DNA from: Cyclobacterium qasimii M12-11B
GTDB lineage: Bacteria; Bacteroidota; Bacteroidia; Cytophagales; Cyclobacteriaceae
Direction: 5' to 3'
DNA length: 64,000 nt
Assembly: GCF_000427295.1 (NCBI RefSeq)
Contig: NZ_ATNM01000109.1
Span: forward strand, 62,001-126,000
Of the stretch, positions 47,233 through 56,906 are shown in pieces. Under the pieces are notes generated by a model that was not told the origin of the DNA, made no database searches, and saw only the letters and a list, made by a program, of their open reading frames with translations. A program made the translations under genes and the position numbers. The stretch's first letter is position 1. Each line of letters starts with the position of its first letter.

Positions 47233-48420
47233 ATGAACAGACATTACATTTTTCTTTTATTTTCGGTGTTTTTCCATTCCGCTGTATTTTCCCAACAGAC
47301 ATTTAGCCCACAAGATGGGGACAGGATTGTTTTATTGGGAAACGCACTGATTGAAAATGAACAGGAGTATGGATTCCTCGAATACCGTTTAACCAATTAT
47401 TGGCCTGAAAAACACCTCACCTTTAGAAACCTGGGCTGGTCAGGCGACACCGTTTTTGGTGAGGCAAGAAGCTATTATACCAGCCCTCCTGGCCCCTATG
47501 AATTGCTTATTTCTCAAATAAAAGCCAGTAACCCTGACTGGATGATTATAGCCTATGGTAATGTTGAAGCGCAGGATGGTGCTTCTGGCTTGGCCCATTT
47601 TAAAGCAGGATTAAACCAATTGCTTGACAGTGTGGAAGCCTTGGCTGCTAAACCTGTTTTGCTTTCTACCATCCCTCAAGCAATCGCAGGATCAGAAGCG
47701 CTTTTGGCAAAGAGAAATGAAGGGTTAATTTTATACAACGAGGCCATTGCCGAAATCGCTAAAAGTAGATCGCTAGCTTTTATTGATGTTTTTAATGCAT
47801 TCAATATCCCCGACCAATTAAAGCACTATCAAAATAACGGTGTTCACTTAAACGAAGAGGGGTATTTGCTTCTTGCTGAAACCATAATGGATCAAATGAA
47901 GCTTACAACTGAAATTCCTTCCTTTAGAATTGATGCTTCCACAGCCACTATCGAAAGTAATGTGACAACAGAAAACCTTACGATAATAGATAAATCCAAA
48001 GGGTTTTCATTTAACAGTACAATTCAAGCAAGTTCAACACCTGTTTCAAAAACGCAATTGAATGGTCAAACAATTACAGTAGAAGGTTTGAAGAAAGGAA
48101 CTTATACATTATCCATCGGAGGCGAACTTCAGGCCGTAGGGTCAAGAAATGACTGGGAAGAAGGAATCACATTACATCCTAGTGCCTCCTCACAACAGTC
48201 TGGACAGTTGCTGAAATTGATAAGAGAAAAGGATAAAACCTACTTCCACCAATACCGGCCTCAAAACAGAACCTATATCATAGGTTTCAGGTCTTACGAA
48301 CAAGGCAGACATAAGGAAGGCCTGGCGGCATTGGATGCTTTAATTCTTTGGTTGGACGATCAAATCAATCAGACCAAAAAACAACAAAGTACTCAATATT
48401 TACTGGAACGGTTGCCATAA
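47233..48420 (+). CDS. Secreted SGNH/GDSL-like hydrolase with altered nucleophile motif
   Basis: The 395-residue protein starts with a signal peptide (LLFSVFFHSAVFSQQ). SGNH-type blocks follow: block I RIVLLGNALIENEQ, block II RNLGWSGDTV, block III IIAYGNVEAQDG, and block V NNGVHLNEEGYLLLAE with the catalytic His. The usual serine in block I (GDS) is replaced by GNA, so hydrolase activity is doubtful unless another serine serves. Related proteins are often encoded beside PVC-type haem c dehydrogenases, as here (next gene 51 bases downstream). Confidence 0.8.
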   Translation: MNRHYIFLLFSVFFHSAVFSQQTFSPQDGDRIVLLGNALIENEQEYGFLEYRLTNYWPEKHLTFRNLGWSGDTVFGEARSYYTSPPGPYELLISQIKASNPDWMIIAYGNVEAQDGASGLAHFKAGLNQLLDSVEALAAKPVLLSTIPQAIAGSEALLAKRNEGLILYNEAIAEIAKSRSLAFIDVFNAFNIPDQLKHYQNNGVHLNEEGYLLLAETIMDQMKLTTEIPSFRIDASTATIESNVTTENLTIIDKSKGFSFNSTIQASSTPVSKTQLNGQTITVEGLKKGTYTLSIGGELQAVGSRNDWEEGITLHPSASSQQSGQLLKLIREKDKTYFHQYRPQNRTYIIGFRSYEQGRHKEGLAALDALILWLDDQINQTKKQQSTQYLLERLP

Positions 48421-48471
48421 ATACTGGACCTATATCAATTGAACCATTTTACTGAAACTGTCACTAATACG

Positions 48472-51400
48472 ATGATCTTAGAATCAATATCCTATATAAA
48501 ATGCTTGCCTAAAAAGGTTATTAGGCAACAGAAATCAACCCAATTCCTCTGGAATAAAATTTCATTGGCACTTCTACTCTTAATAACAAGCATTTCGGCA
48601 CATGGCCAAAATTCGCTCAGGGATATCCCCTCTCCTGACCCTCAAGACCAAATGGACAGGTTTCAGGTAGCAGAAGGATTTGAAGTCAATTTATTTGCAA
48701 CAGACCCAATGGTCGTGAAACCCATTCAAATGAACTGGGATGCTCAGGGCAGGTTATGGGTGGTAAGCAGTACCATTTACCCGCACCTGAAACCGGGTGA
48801 AACTGCCAATGATAAAATCCTCGTCATAGAAGACACAGACAGGGATGGAATAGCAGACAAATCGACTGTTTTTGCTGAAGGGCTTTTCACTCCTACTGGC
48901 CTTCTCCCAGGAGACGGTGGTGTATATGTGGCCAACTCAACAGAAATCTTGCATTTAAAAGATACCAATGGAGATGGCAAAGCAGACGAAACTAAAAAGA
49001 TCCTTTCTGGTTTTGGAACTGGTGACACCCACCATCTGATCCATACCTTTCGCTGGGGCCCTGATGGCTTAATGTACTTCAATCAATCCATCTACATCTA
49101 CAGTCATGTAGAAACACCTTATGGTATACGCAGACTAGAAGGTGGTGGTGTTTGGCAATACAATACCAAAACACAGCAATTGGAAGTTTTTGCAAAAGGG
49201 CTCGTTAATCCCTGGGGATTGCAATTTGATAAATGGGGTAAAAGCTTCCTCACCGATGGAGCTGGTAGAGAAGGCATTAATTATGCCTTTCCTGGCGCCA
49301 CATTTTTAACTGCCCCTGGAGCTGAACGCATTTTAAGTGGTTTAAATCCCGGTCAACCAAAACACAGCGGACTGGATATTATTTCAGGCGCGCACATGCC
49401 AGCGGCTTTGTCAGGAAGTCTTATCACCAATGATTTTAGGGCCAACCGGGTCAATCGATTCGTATTAGAAGAGCAAGGAAGCGGCTTTGTTTCCAAGCAA
49501 GCCGATGATTTATTGTGGACTGATCATATAGGGTTCAGACCTGTAGACATCTTAATGGGGCCTGATGGCGCGATATATATAGCAGATTGGTACAACCCTA
49601 TCATTCAACATGGAGAAGTTGACTTTTTCGATGCCAGAAGGGACCAACAGCATGGTAGAATATGGCGTATAACTAAAAAGGATAGCCCTTTGGTTAAATA
49701 CCCTGATTTGCAGAACAAAACCATTCCCGAATTATTAGAAGCCTTAAAATCTGAAGAAAACTGGGAAAGATTGCAGGCAAAATTAATCCTCAAGAACAAA
49801 GACGAAAAGGAAGTAAAGGATGCATTAAGCAAATGGATAGCTGCGCTTGAAACTTCAAATACCGAGTATGAGCACCATTTATTAGAGGCACTTTGGATAC
49901 ACCAGGCCATTGGCGATGTGAATGTACCTTTACTGCAAAAGCTTTTAACTGCTCAAAATCCGGAAGCAAGAGCAGCGGCGATTAGGGTATTGGTGCATTG
50001 GAAAGAAAACATCCCAGAAACGCAATCCTTACTGGTCACCGCGATAAAAGACAACCACGCAACGGTAAGATTAGAGGCTATTGTTGGAATCGCGAATTTC
50101 AAAACAATGGAAGCTACCGTTGCGACATTGTCAGCATTGGATCAAACAATGGATGTTAACCTGGACTTTGCCTTGTGGCATACGGTAAATAATTTAAGTC
50201 CAGTATGGCTACCTGAAGTCTTAAAGAACCCCACTTATTTTGGTGATATGGACAAAACCATATTCGCATTGAACACTGTAAGTGACCCGAAATCTACTTC
50301 TCTGCTTGCTGAATTGTACAGCAGCAATAAAGTTCCGGATAAATACCTGGAATTGGTACGTGAAAAATTGGCTAAATATGGGACAGCAGAAGATTTAACC
50401 AAAATTTACCTTCAAGTAATCAATCCTGCATTAGCTAATACCGAAAACCAGTTAGAAGACCTGGAAATACTTTACAAAGCAGCTGCAGCCAGAAAACTTG
50501 AACCACAGCATACCTCTTCTCAATTGAGAACTTTGCTAAAGGAAGCCAATGAATCTGTAGAAGTTAAAGTTTTGCAATTGGTAGGCATGTGGAAAAAAGC
50601 GGACCTATTGGATCTCCTTTTACAAAAAAATGTGACCGGTAATGAGGAGGTAAGAAAAGCAGCCATGGAGGCCATGGGCAAGCTAGACGATGAAGGAAGT
50701 CAGGAAGTATTGCTTACTATGGCTAAAACACATAAAAACGAAAGCATCCGCGTATTGGCCATCTCTCAATTGGTAAAAACGGCACCAGAAAAGGCTGCCG
50801 ATGCTGCCATTGTGTTGCTTACAAAAAAGCCATCGGATACTGACACCCGAAACTTATTTGCTGCTTTCCTTTCTTCCAACAATGCCACTGAAGTGTTGGC
50901 AAACACCTTGTCCAGCACGGGAATACCATCAGAAACGGCAAAAATCGGCAGAAAGGCCATGCAAGAATTACTCCCTTTGCATAGAAGAACCAAGGATGCT
51001 GCAATAAAGCTTAAAGATGCCTTAGAAGCCTCAGGAGGGGTTTTACCTCCCGAAAAAATGCCCCAACAATTGGACAACCGTCAAATCTATGCCCTTGGAC
51101 AGGAAGTAAAAACGTTGGGCGATCCGGTTATTGGTGAAGCCATTTACAGGAGACAATCAATGATGTGTCAAAACTGCCATGGAATAGGTGGTGCCGGAGG
51201 CCAATTGGGACCGGATTTAAGTTCTTTGGGTACAAGTCTCCCTGTGGACAATATTATCAAATCTATTCTTGAGCCCACAGAATCCATCAAAGAAGGTTTT
51301 GAGTTACAAAAAATAACAAAAAATGATGGCGGTATCTTAATGGGCTATTTGATCAATGATGGTGCCAGAGAGGTTGTCCTTCGAGACATGGCAGGAAATG

Positions 51401-52011
51401 AAAATGGTATCCCTAAATCTCAAATAAAGAGCCTGGAGAAAGTACCCGGTTCTTTAATGCCGGCAGGGATTACGGCAAGTCTTGAAAAACAAGATTTCAT
51501 TAATTTGGTCAGTTACCTATCCAAACTGGGAAGCAATGGAGATTTCAGGGTTACCAATGAAAAATTGGTAAGACGATGGAAAGCTGCAACTGAATTCAAG
51601 GTGTTGCGCAAAGATGCCGGAGTGGATGGTTGGGAAAGCCTGCCTGGCAATAACTTAAGCCAAATGCCAAAAGGGCTGTACAGCAAAGTAGCTGGCGATT
51701 TACCTTTAAGTGATATCCCTACTATTACAGACAACAATGACAAAAAATTCAGTCTTGTTCAATTTGAAGTAAATATCCTAAAAGCTGGGGAGTTCAGTTT
51801 AAAATTAACTGGAGTTGATCAGGCAAAGGTCTGGGTAAGTGGAAATGAAATTTCCTTAAATAAAGGAACAGGAGCTACTAACCTTAGTGTTGGCAAACAA
51901 TGGGTCAATATCGCCATTGACCGGGAAAAAGCTGATGAAGGTTCCTTAAAGGTGTTGATAATCGATGGGGAAGCCAATAGTGCCCAAAGTCAAGTGATTG
52001 TAGGGCAGTAG
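48472..52011 (+). CDS. Large PVC-type dehydrogenase with HEAT repeats and haem c domain
   Basis: ATG 48472 gives a leader that includes KISLALLLLITSISAHGQNS, a plausible signal. The 1179-residue protein has an N-terminal beta-propeller dehydrogenase (RFQVAEGFEVNLFA, IQMNWDAQGRLWVV, DRDGIADKSTVFAEGL, DTNGDGKADETKKILSGFG), a central HEAT-like helical array (about 430-870), and a haem c site CQNCHGIGG near residue 906, followed by a C-terminal beta-sandwich domain. It probably oxidises a sugar or alcohol on the outside of the cell and passes electrons to haem c. It is in tandem with the SGNH-like gene. Confidence 0.87.
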   Translation: MILESISYIKCLPKKVIRQQKSTQFLWNKISLALLLLITSISAHGQNSLRDIPSPDPQDQMDRFQVAEGFEVNLFATDPMVVKPIQMNWDAQGRLWVVSSTIYPHLKPGETANDKILVIEDTDRDGIADKSTVFAEGLFTPTGLLPGDGGVYVANSTEILHLKDTNGDGKADETKKILSGFGTGDTHHLIHTFRWGPDGLMYFNQSIYIYSHVETPYGIRRLEGGGVWQYNTKTQQLEVFAKGLVNPWGLQFDKWGKSFLTDGAGREGINYAFPGATFLTAPGAERILSGLNPGQPKHSGLDIISGAHMPAALSGSLITNDFRANRVNRFVLEEQGSGFVSKQADDLLWTDHIGFRPVDILMGPDGAIYIADWYNPIIQHGEVDFFDARRDQQHGRIWRITKKDSPLVKYPDLQNKTIPELLEALKSEENWERLQAKLILKNKDEKEVKDALSKWIAALETSNTEYEHHLLEALWIHQAIGDVNVPLLQKLLTAQNPEARAAAIRVLVHWKENIPETQSLLVTAIKDNHATVRLEAIVGIANFKTMEATVATLSALDQTMDVNLDFALWHTVNNLSPVWLPEVLKNPTYFGDMDKTIFALNTVSDPKSTSLLAELYSSNKVPDKYLELVREKLAKYGTAEDLTKIYLQVINPALANTENQLEDLEILYKAAAARKLEPQHTSSQLRTLLKEANESVEVKVLQLVGMWKKADLLDLLLQKNVTGNEEVRKAAMEAMGKLDDEGSQEVLLTMAKTHKNESIRVLAISQLVKTAPEKAADAAIVLLTKKPSDTDTRNLFAAFLSSNNATEVLANTLSSTGIPSETAKIGRKAMQELLPLHRRTKDAAIKLKDALEASGGVLPPEKMPQQLDNRQIYALGQEVKTLGDPVIGEAIYRRQSMMCQNCHGIGGAGGQLGPDLSSLGTSLPVDNIIKSILEPTESIKEGFELQKITKNDGGILMGYLINDGAREVVLRDMAGNENGIPKSQIKSLEKVPGSLMPAGITASLEKQDFINLVSYLSKLGSNGDFRVTNEKLVRRWKAATEFKVLRKDAGVDGWESLPGNNLSQMPKGLYSKVAGDLPLSDIPTITDNNDKKFSLVQFEVNILKAGEFSLKLTGVDQAKVWVSGNEISLNKGTGATNLSVGKQWVNIAIDREKADEGSLKVLIIDGEANSAQSQVIVGQ

Positions 52012-52087
52012 TTAAACCTGAGGTATGCAATAGGTCTTGTTTTGGGTGATAGAATTGGTGAAAACGACTCACTAAGATCCTATTTTA

Positions 52088-52204
52088 CTAGCCCTAAAGG
52101 GGCGTAATATATCAGCCACGGGTGCAGCCCGTGGTTCGGTTTATGCACATTAAACGATTTTGGCGGTATTGTTGCTTTTTTTCTGCAACAATACTGACAA
52201 AATC
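52088..52204 (-). repeat. Inverted copy of the 49-nt palindromic repeat family with tail
   Basis: Read on the minus strand, this carries the palindrome (52156-52204) followed by CACGGGC/GCCCGTG and GCCCC/GGGGC inverted repeats, as in the 25359 units. Only the loops differ. It lies between the convergent haem c dehydrogenase and vWA genes. Confidence 0.85.
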
Positions 52205-52215
52205 TTAAGCTTTCC

Positions 52216-53610
52216 TTAGAAAGTCAACGTTTTCCTGATGGTTTCCCCCTGTTCAATCGCTATTGTAAAGGACTGAATCGCCTTGTCTTTGTGCACTCCT
52301 AGTGGTTTCGAAGTAACGCTATAATTCCCAGGGTTAAGTAGGAATTTCGTTCCTCTTAAATACGTTCGTGATCCTGCCACATTCTTTCCCGTCTGTTCTT
52401 CGACTATTGTCACTACACAATCTATATTCTCCCCTCCTATTTGCGTAAAGATTTCAAATTCTCCGGTTTTAAAATCATAAACCAAGGGTAAGGTTTTTGC
52501 CGCTTCAATTGCGATGCTATCAATCTCGGTATTCGTTTGTAGCCCTTCCATTTTCAATGCCTGAATGGCTACTTTATACAGTCCAGGATTGACTTCCACT
52601 TCCTTTTTGACCCCATAGGTCCTGGTAGTGGCAACTACTTCCCCGTTAGGATCAATAACCTTGACCATACTGTCCCAGCCCTGCCCGTTATTGGTAACCA
52701 AGACATCCAATGTACCGGCATCAAAAGTAATCGTTTGATGCCCTTTGACATTTTCAAGGCTTTCAATATCCCTGACCGTGATCCTATCTACATCACTCCC
52801 TTCCAGTGGTGCCACTTCAAAATTATAGGTACTAGGAGGTAAATAAAAATAGCCCGTATCCTGATAAGTCCTTAGCAATATGGGTTCTCTTTTACCTACT
52901 ATATCATAAGCTTTGACATAAACATCCATTGGGAGGCCATTTTTGACGGCATAAACAGAGAAATTATTGGCAGGCTTGTCTACAGTAGAAGCCGTGGCCA
53001 CATTCAGGATTTCACCCAGGTTTTCTGCATTTTCCGCACTAAAATAGCTCCCATCCCCTGCTTCCGCTGCACACCTCAATTGCTGTGTATCTTCAGCCTT
53101 CAAACCAAAACCAATAATATGCAACTTAAAATCAATGCCCTCATCCTTGGCTTCTTCCACTATCTCACAAATATTTCCATCACAGGACTCTATGCCATCT
53201 GTAATAAGGATAATGGTGGCTTTCTGCTTGGCCGCTCTCAATTGATCAATGACCATTGCTGCAGAATAGGCCAATGGCGTTTTGCCCAGTGGTTTAATCC
53301 CTTTGACGGCTTCTATCACCTCCTTTTTTGTTCCTGTGGCAGCATCCACCATAAATTCCACATCCTTACAATCCCCTTCCTTTCGGTGCCCATAGGCAAC
53401 AAAGCCAATTTTCTGTGTTTCCGAAAGGTTTCCCACTGCACCGCTTAAAGCAGCTGCAGCTATTTCCATTTTGGTTTTCCCTTGCATCTGTCCCCACATG
53501 GAGCCACTTGCATCGTATATAAAAATAATGGGGGGCTGGTTTTCCGGGCTTTGTCCTTGAGAGTTGAAAACAATAATTAGGGTCAGGAAAAGGAAGGTTA
53601 TCTTTTTCAT
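52216..53610 (-). CDS. Exported von Willebrand factor A domain protein
   Basis: The 464-residue protein has a signal peptide and then a vWA domain with the MIDAS motif DASGSMWGQM (about residues 33-42) and conserved TDGIESCDG. A C-terminal half consists of repeated beta domains (NFEVAPLEGSDVDRITV, LLNPGNYSVTSKPL). The MIDAS metal site indicates protein or ligand binding. It is followed downstream by no gene on the same strand within 200 bases, and its role is unknown. Confidence 0.85.
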   Translation of the reverse strand: MKKITFLFLTLIIVFNSQGQSPENQPPIIFIYDASGSMWGQMQGKTKMEIAAAALSGAVGNLSETQKIGFVAYGHRKEGDCKDVEFMVDAATGTKKEVIEAVKGIKPLGKTPLAYSAAMVIDQLRAAKQKATIILITDGIESCDGNICEIVEEAKDEGIDFKLHIIGFGLKAEDTQQLRCAAEAGDGSYFSAENAENLGEILNVATASTVDKPANNFSVYAVKNGLPMDVYVKAYDIVGKREPILLRTYQDTGYFYLPPSTYNFEVAPLEGSDVDRITVRDIESLENVKGHQTITFDAGTLDVLVTNNGQGWDSMVKVIDPNGEVVATTRTYGVKKEVEVNPGLYKVAIQALKMEGLQTNTEIDSIAIEAAKTLPLVYDFKTGEFEIFTQIGGENIDCVVTIVEEQTGKNVAGSRTYLRGTKFLLNPGNYSVTSKPLGVHKDKAIQSFTIAIEQGETIRKTLTF

Positions 53611-53955
53611 GGGAAGACCATTTGATTTACAAATCGTGTTGGTGAAGGAAAGCCTATAACATGTACTATAAAAGGCTGCTTCGAGGTGTTGGTTGATTTA
53701 AAATAACGATTTTAATTCGTTATAACGCTATATATCCTGTACTTATGTATAAAAAAATATTTTAGCGCAATTTTAACCCTGGAGGGATTATGTGTTTATA
53801 GACAGACATCGGTTTCTTTGCTAATCGACCTTGTAGGGGTCGTATTACAAACCTGAAATCATTGACTATTAATAAATGACCTTTTATGGTCAAATTTAAT
53901 CCAACCACATCAGCAGCAAAAGAAAGCTTACCTTATATTCCTAGCGCTTACTCCT
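53611..53955. other. Gap with two small hairpins
   Basis: Two short inverted repeats, CGACC/GGTCG near 53826 and TGACC/GGTCA near 53877, lie in this 345-bp gap. They may be terminators for the YwqK-repeat gene or intergenic repeats. No gene was seen. Confidence 0.45.
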
Positions 53956-55245
53956 CTATTTAGGAATGGCGGCAAAAACATCTTTAACGGACTTACTTAA
54001 ATTTTCAGGAGTAGGCGGTGAAAACATCGTAACCAATCTTTTGCCCTCTTTATCAAATACTTTATGGGTAAGAACATCCCCGGCAGCACTCACCAAACCA
54101 GAGCTTGATGGGTTGCCATTTGGGTAATAGGTTTCCCATTTCCCAAGCAATACTCCTTCGGAAGCTGTCATCAACAACCATTTTTCATCTCCACTGATGA
54201 ATAAGGTTTCTCCATGAACCAGGCCGTTTTTATAATGCACCTCATAACTAAACCTAGCCTCATTATTCTTGATGTAGTCAGGATAAATCCATAAACCATC
54301 TTTTTTACCTTTGGCATATTTGCCTTGCATTTTAATTGTACCATCATCATTGTAATGCGTACAATCACCTTGAAGCGCTCCATTGAAATAGTGCATTTCT
54401 GATTTTAAAGTGCCGGAAGTATAATAGGTTTGTAACTTTCCAACAAGCTGCTCTTTGGCATTGCGATAGCCTTTCTCATGAACTTTCCCATTGGCGTGAT
54501 AAGTGCTAAAGGGGACGGATTTATGTGTAACTGTCTTTACCTTTTGTGTGACCTTGGACATCGATTTTATTTCTTGTTTAGGGATGGACTTATAAAACGT
54601 TCTCATGGCTTCTAGAAAAGTTTCGGTTTTTTCCTTACTGACCTCAACCTTGTCTACAAATTTCCCATCTTCCGTATATAAACCCCGCAAAGTGAATTGA
54701 TTGTCATTGGAAATAAAGCCAACAGCCCATAAATTATCCCTATTATCGTAATACATTTCCCATATTGTATTAGGTGCGGGTTTACCTAAAAAAGCATGTA
54801 TGGTGCGGATTTTATGTGTTCCTTCATATAGGATTGTCTCTCCATGAAGTTGACCGTTTTTATAATTCACAGTGAAGCGATATGGAAGACCATCTTTTGA
54901 TTCAGCATAGTTATTATAGACCCATAGCCCTTCTTTTTTGCCCTGAACATATTGTCCTTCCCTATTAATTGAGCCATCCTCATTGTATTGAAGGCATTGC
55001 CCATTCAGCACACCATTGTCGTAAACGGCAGTCAAGGATATTTTCTCAGAAGGAAAAAAAATTGCTAAAGTATCCACAAATTGCTTGTCAGCATTCACAA
55101 AACCTTTTTTGTAAATATTGCCATTAGCATGGTATTCTACATAAGGGCTGGGTTTAAATACCACCCTATTGTATTTTACTTGCGCCTGGGCAAGATTGCC
55201 TATAGAAAAGTATAAAACAAGAAGGATAAGCGCGCGTAATACCAT
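53956..55245 (-). CDS. Secreted YwqK/MORN-like repeat protein
   Basis: The 429-residue protein starts with a signal peptide (LILLVLYFSIGNLAQAQ) and is built from two larger repeats of YwqK-type strands: YHANGNIYKKGFVNADKQF / YHANGKVHEKGYRNAKEQL, LNGQCLQYNEDGSI / LQGDCTHYNDDGTI, and KEGLWVYNNYA / KDGLWIYPDYI. These are membrane-occupation-and-recognition-type sheets, often found in antitoxin YwqK relatives. The function is unknown. The duplication suggests an internal gene duplication. Confidence 0.85.
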   Translation of the reverse strand: MVLRALILLVLYFSIGNLAQAQVKYNRVVFKPSPYVEYHANGNIYKKGFVNADKQFVDTLAIFFPSEKISLTAVYDNGVLNGQCLQYNEDGSINREGQYVQGKKEGLWVYNNYAESKDGLPYRFTVNYKNGQLHGETILYEGTHKIRTIHAFLGKPAPNTIWEMYYDNRDNLWAVGFISNDNQFTLRGLYTEDGKFVDKVEVSKEKTETFLEAMRTFYKSIPKQEIKSMSKVTQKVKTVTHKSVPFSTYHANGKVHEKGYRNAKEQLVGKLQTYYTSGTLKSEMHYFNGALQGDCTHYNDDGTIKMQGKYAKGKKDGLWIYPDYIKNNEARFSYEVHYKNGLVHGETLFISGDEKWLLMTASEGVLLGKWETYYPNGNPSSSGLVSAAGDVLTHKVFDKEGKRLVTMFSPPTPENLSKSVKDVFAAIPK

Positions 55246-55471
55246 GATTCATTACCTTTTATGGCTGATAATGTTAAAGATATAAAAATGTCAATAAAAA
55301 TAACCTTAACAATAGTACAATCTTAAAGACAAATTGAATACAATTGGCCGGTGCTAAAACAGCTCGGGCAAACCATAAGCCCATCAATGTATGGCTCAAA
55401 AAAAAGGGCGAATTCAACTTACTTTTGGATTAACAGTTAACCAGCAAATAAGGAACCTGCGCTACTGCCAA

Positions 55472-55813
55472 TTACAATTTAAATCCGCTTAGGTGGACCA
55501 ACTTAGTGAAGTACTCGGGATTTAAAATCAGTTTATTAAGGATTTTCTCCATGTTTTTACCCAATGCATAATCGCTGGTATAGGAGACAAAGACATCTCC
55601 TTCAGGGGCAAAATAGACCTTTGAAACATCTAAGTTGCTATCCTTGGCACCGGTTTTTAAAAGGATTTCCCACAGTTCCCCTTGTAATAAATCATTTTTA
55701 TCCACCAACAAATCGACAAAATCATCGTCTGGTTGTTCCGGTAACCAAACGGTATAATTTCCGTTTATTTTGGACCTTTCCACTCTACAGAGATATACTT
55801 TACTGGTTTCCAT
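55472..55813 (-). CDS. Hypothetical protein
   Basis: The frame from ATG 55813 gives 113 residues (METSKVYLCRVERSKINGNY, then YTVWLPEQPDDDF). An upstream TTG would lengthen it to 151 residues, but no ATG supports that. No known domain was recognised. It shows no signal peptide in the short form. Confidence 0.55.
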   Translation of the reverse strand: METSKVYLCRVERSKINGNYTVWLPEQPDDDFVDLLVDKNDLLQGELWEILLKTGAKDSNLDVSKVYFAPEGDVFVSYTSDYALGKNMEKILNKLILNPEYFTKLVHLSGFKL

Positions 55814-56000
55814 TTCATCACAATTTTTAAAGAAGGATCGTATTTTTTTGCCTTTCTCACACTTAGCTGTAGGCCATACATTAGAAAGAAAAATTTCCCA
55901 AAGCACGTCTAATTCAAACACAGCCAACAGAACACATTGCTTAGACTAGAACTGGTCCCTGAGCTTGTCGAAGGGATTTTGAAGTTTTCCCTAAACATTT

Positions 56001-56050
56001 CTCAAGGTTCAACATTGCATTCAGACTAGGCTGTTCCAAACGTCAGAATT
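56001..56050. repeat. Short dispersed repeat, copy 1
   Basis: The 50-bp block that runs from CTCAAGGTTCAACATTGCAT to CGTCAGAATT recurs at 59544-59592 with a few changes. Both copies lie next to short-protein genes. A CCTGAGCTTGTCGAAGGG-like motif lies 50 bases before it. Confidence 0.8.
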
Positions 56051-56068
56051 CAGTCTTAGAGGTAATTT

Positions 56069-56755
56069 TTAGTTTATTTTAAGGTATCCAAAAAATATTG
56101 AATTCAAGGTATCGCCTGCAAACCTATACTGAGTATACAATTCGCCTCTTTCATCAGGGCAAACAGCTATTAATTCCAAAGTGTTAAAAATGCTATCATT
56201 ACTTGAAGTGAAATATTTTTCAAAGACTTCTTTTTTACCCATTCCAATTTGTAAACCGTTTTCAAGTTTAACTTTTGGCGTATTGAAGTAACTGCTATCT
56301 TCTATATAGTATTCTGAGTAGTTATCATCATGCGTGTAAGAAAACAAAGTTAGTTCAGAAGTACTGTTTGATAGCTTTGTCCTATCGTGTAGTTCATCCT
56401 TTATTTCAATTTTATAAGTTGTATCAGTAAAGTTTGGGCAATATTTTTGAATATCGTGTTTTTCATTTCCTCCAAAAGGGTATGCTAAATCATCAAAACA
56501 ACAAAGGCTTAAAATACCGTTATTGTAGCCTATGAAATAGTCTCCAAATTTTTCTTTTAGTCCCTTGTCAATATTGATTAAGTCTGATTTGATTTCTTGT
56601 GGTTCTTTAAGCATGAAACTATCTATCTTGAGTCCTTCTGGATTAGGAACAAGTTCTCGGCTTTCATCATAGTTCTTTTCCTTTGAATTGTTATTTGAAC
56701 AACTCAAAAGAAGTCCTAATAATACCGAGCTTATAAATATTGCTTTTAGTTTCAT
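56069..56755 (-). CDS. Putative lipoprotein of unknown function
   Basis: The 228-residue protein starts with a signal and lipobox (SSVLLGLLLSCSNNN, cysteine near residue 19). No catalytic motif was recognised. Several WHY-like or beta segments such as LQIGMGKKEVFEKYFTSSND are present. It lies between two short repeats (56001 and 59544) and next to the MBL fusion gene on the same strand. Confidence 0.7.
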   Translation of the reverse strand: MKLKAIFISSVLLGLLLSCSNNNSKEKNYDESRELVPNPEGLKIDSFMLKEPQEIKSDLINIDKGLKEKFGDYFIGYNNGILSLCCFDDLAYPFGGNEKHDIQKYCPNFTDTTYKIEIKDELHDRTKLSNSTSELTLFSYTHDDNYSEYYIEDSSYFNTPKVKLENGLQIGMGKKEVFEKYFTSSNDSIFNTLELIAVCPDERGELYTQYRFAGDTLNSIFFGYLKIN

Positions 56756-56906
56756 AATATTAATTACACCTAAATGTCTCGTATTAGATTACTAGCGGAT
56801 TTTTGAGCAGCAACTTTCAGGTTAAACACAGTCCTTTTAGATGTTTACTTTGTTTCGGTTGAGCGATTAAATGGTTATTATTTTTTCAAATTGATGAAAC
56901 CAGTTT

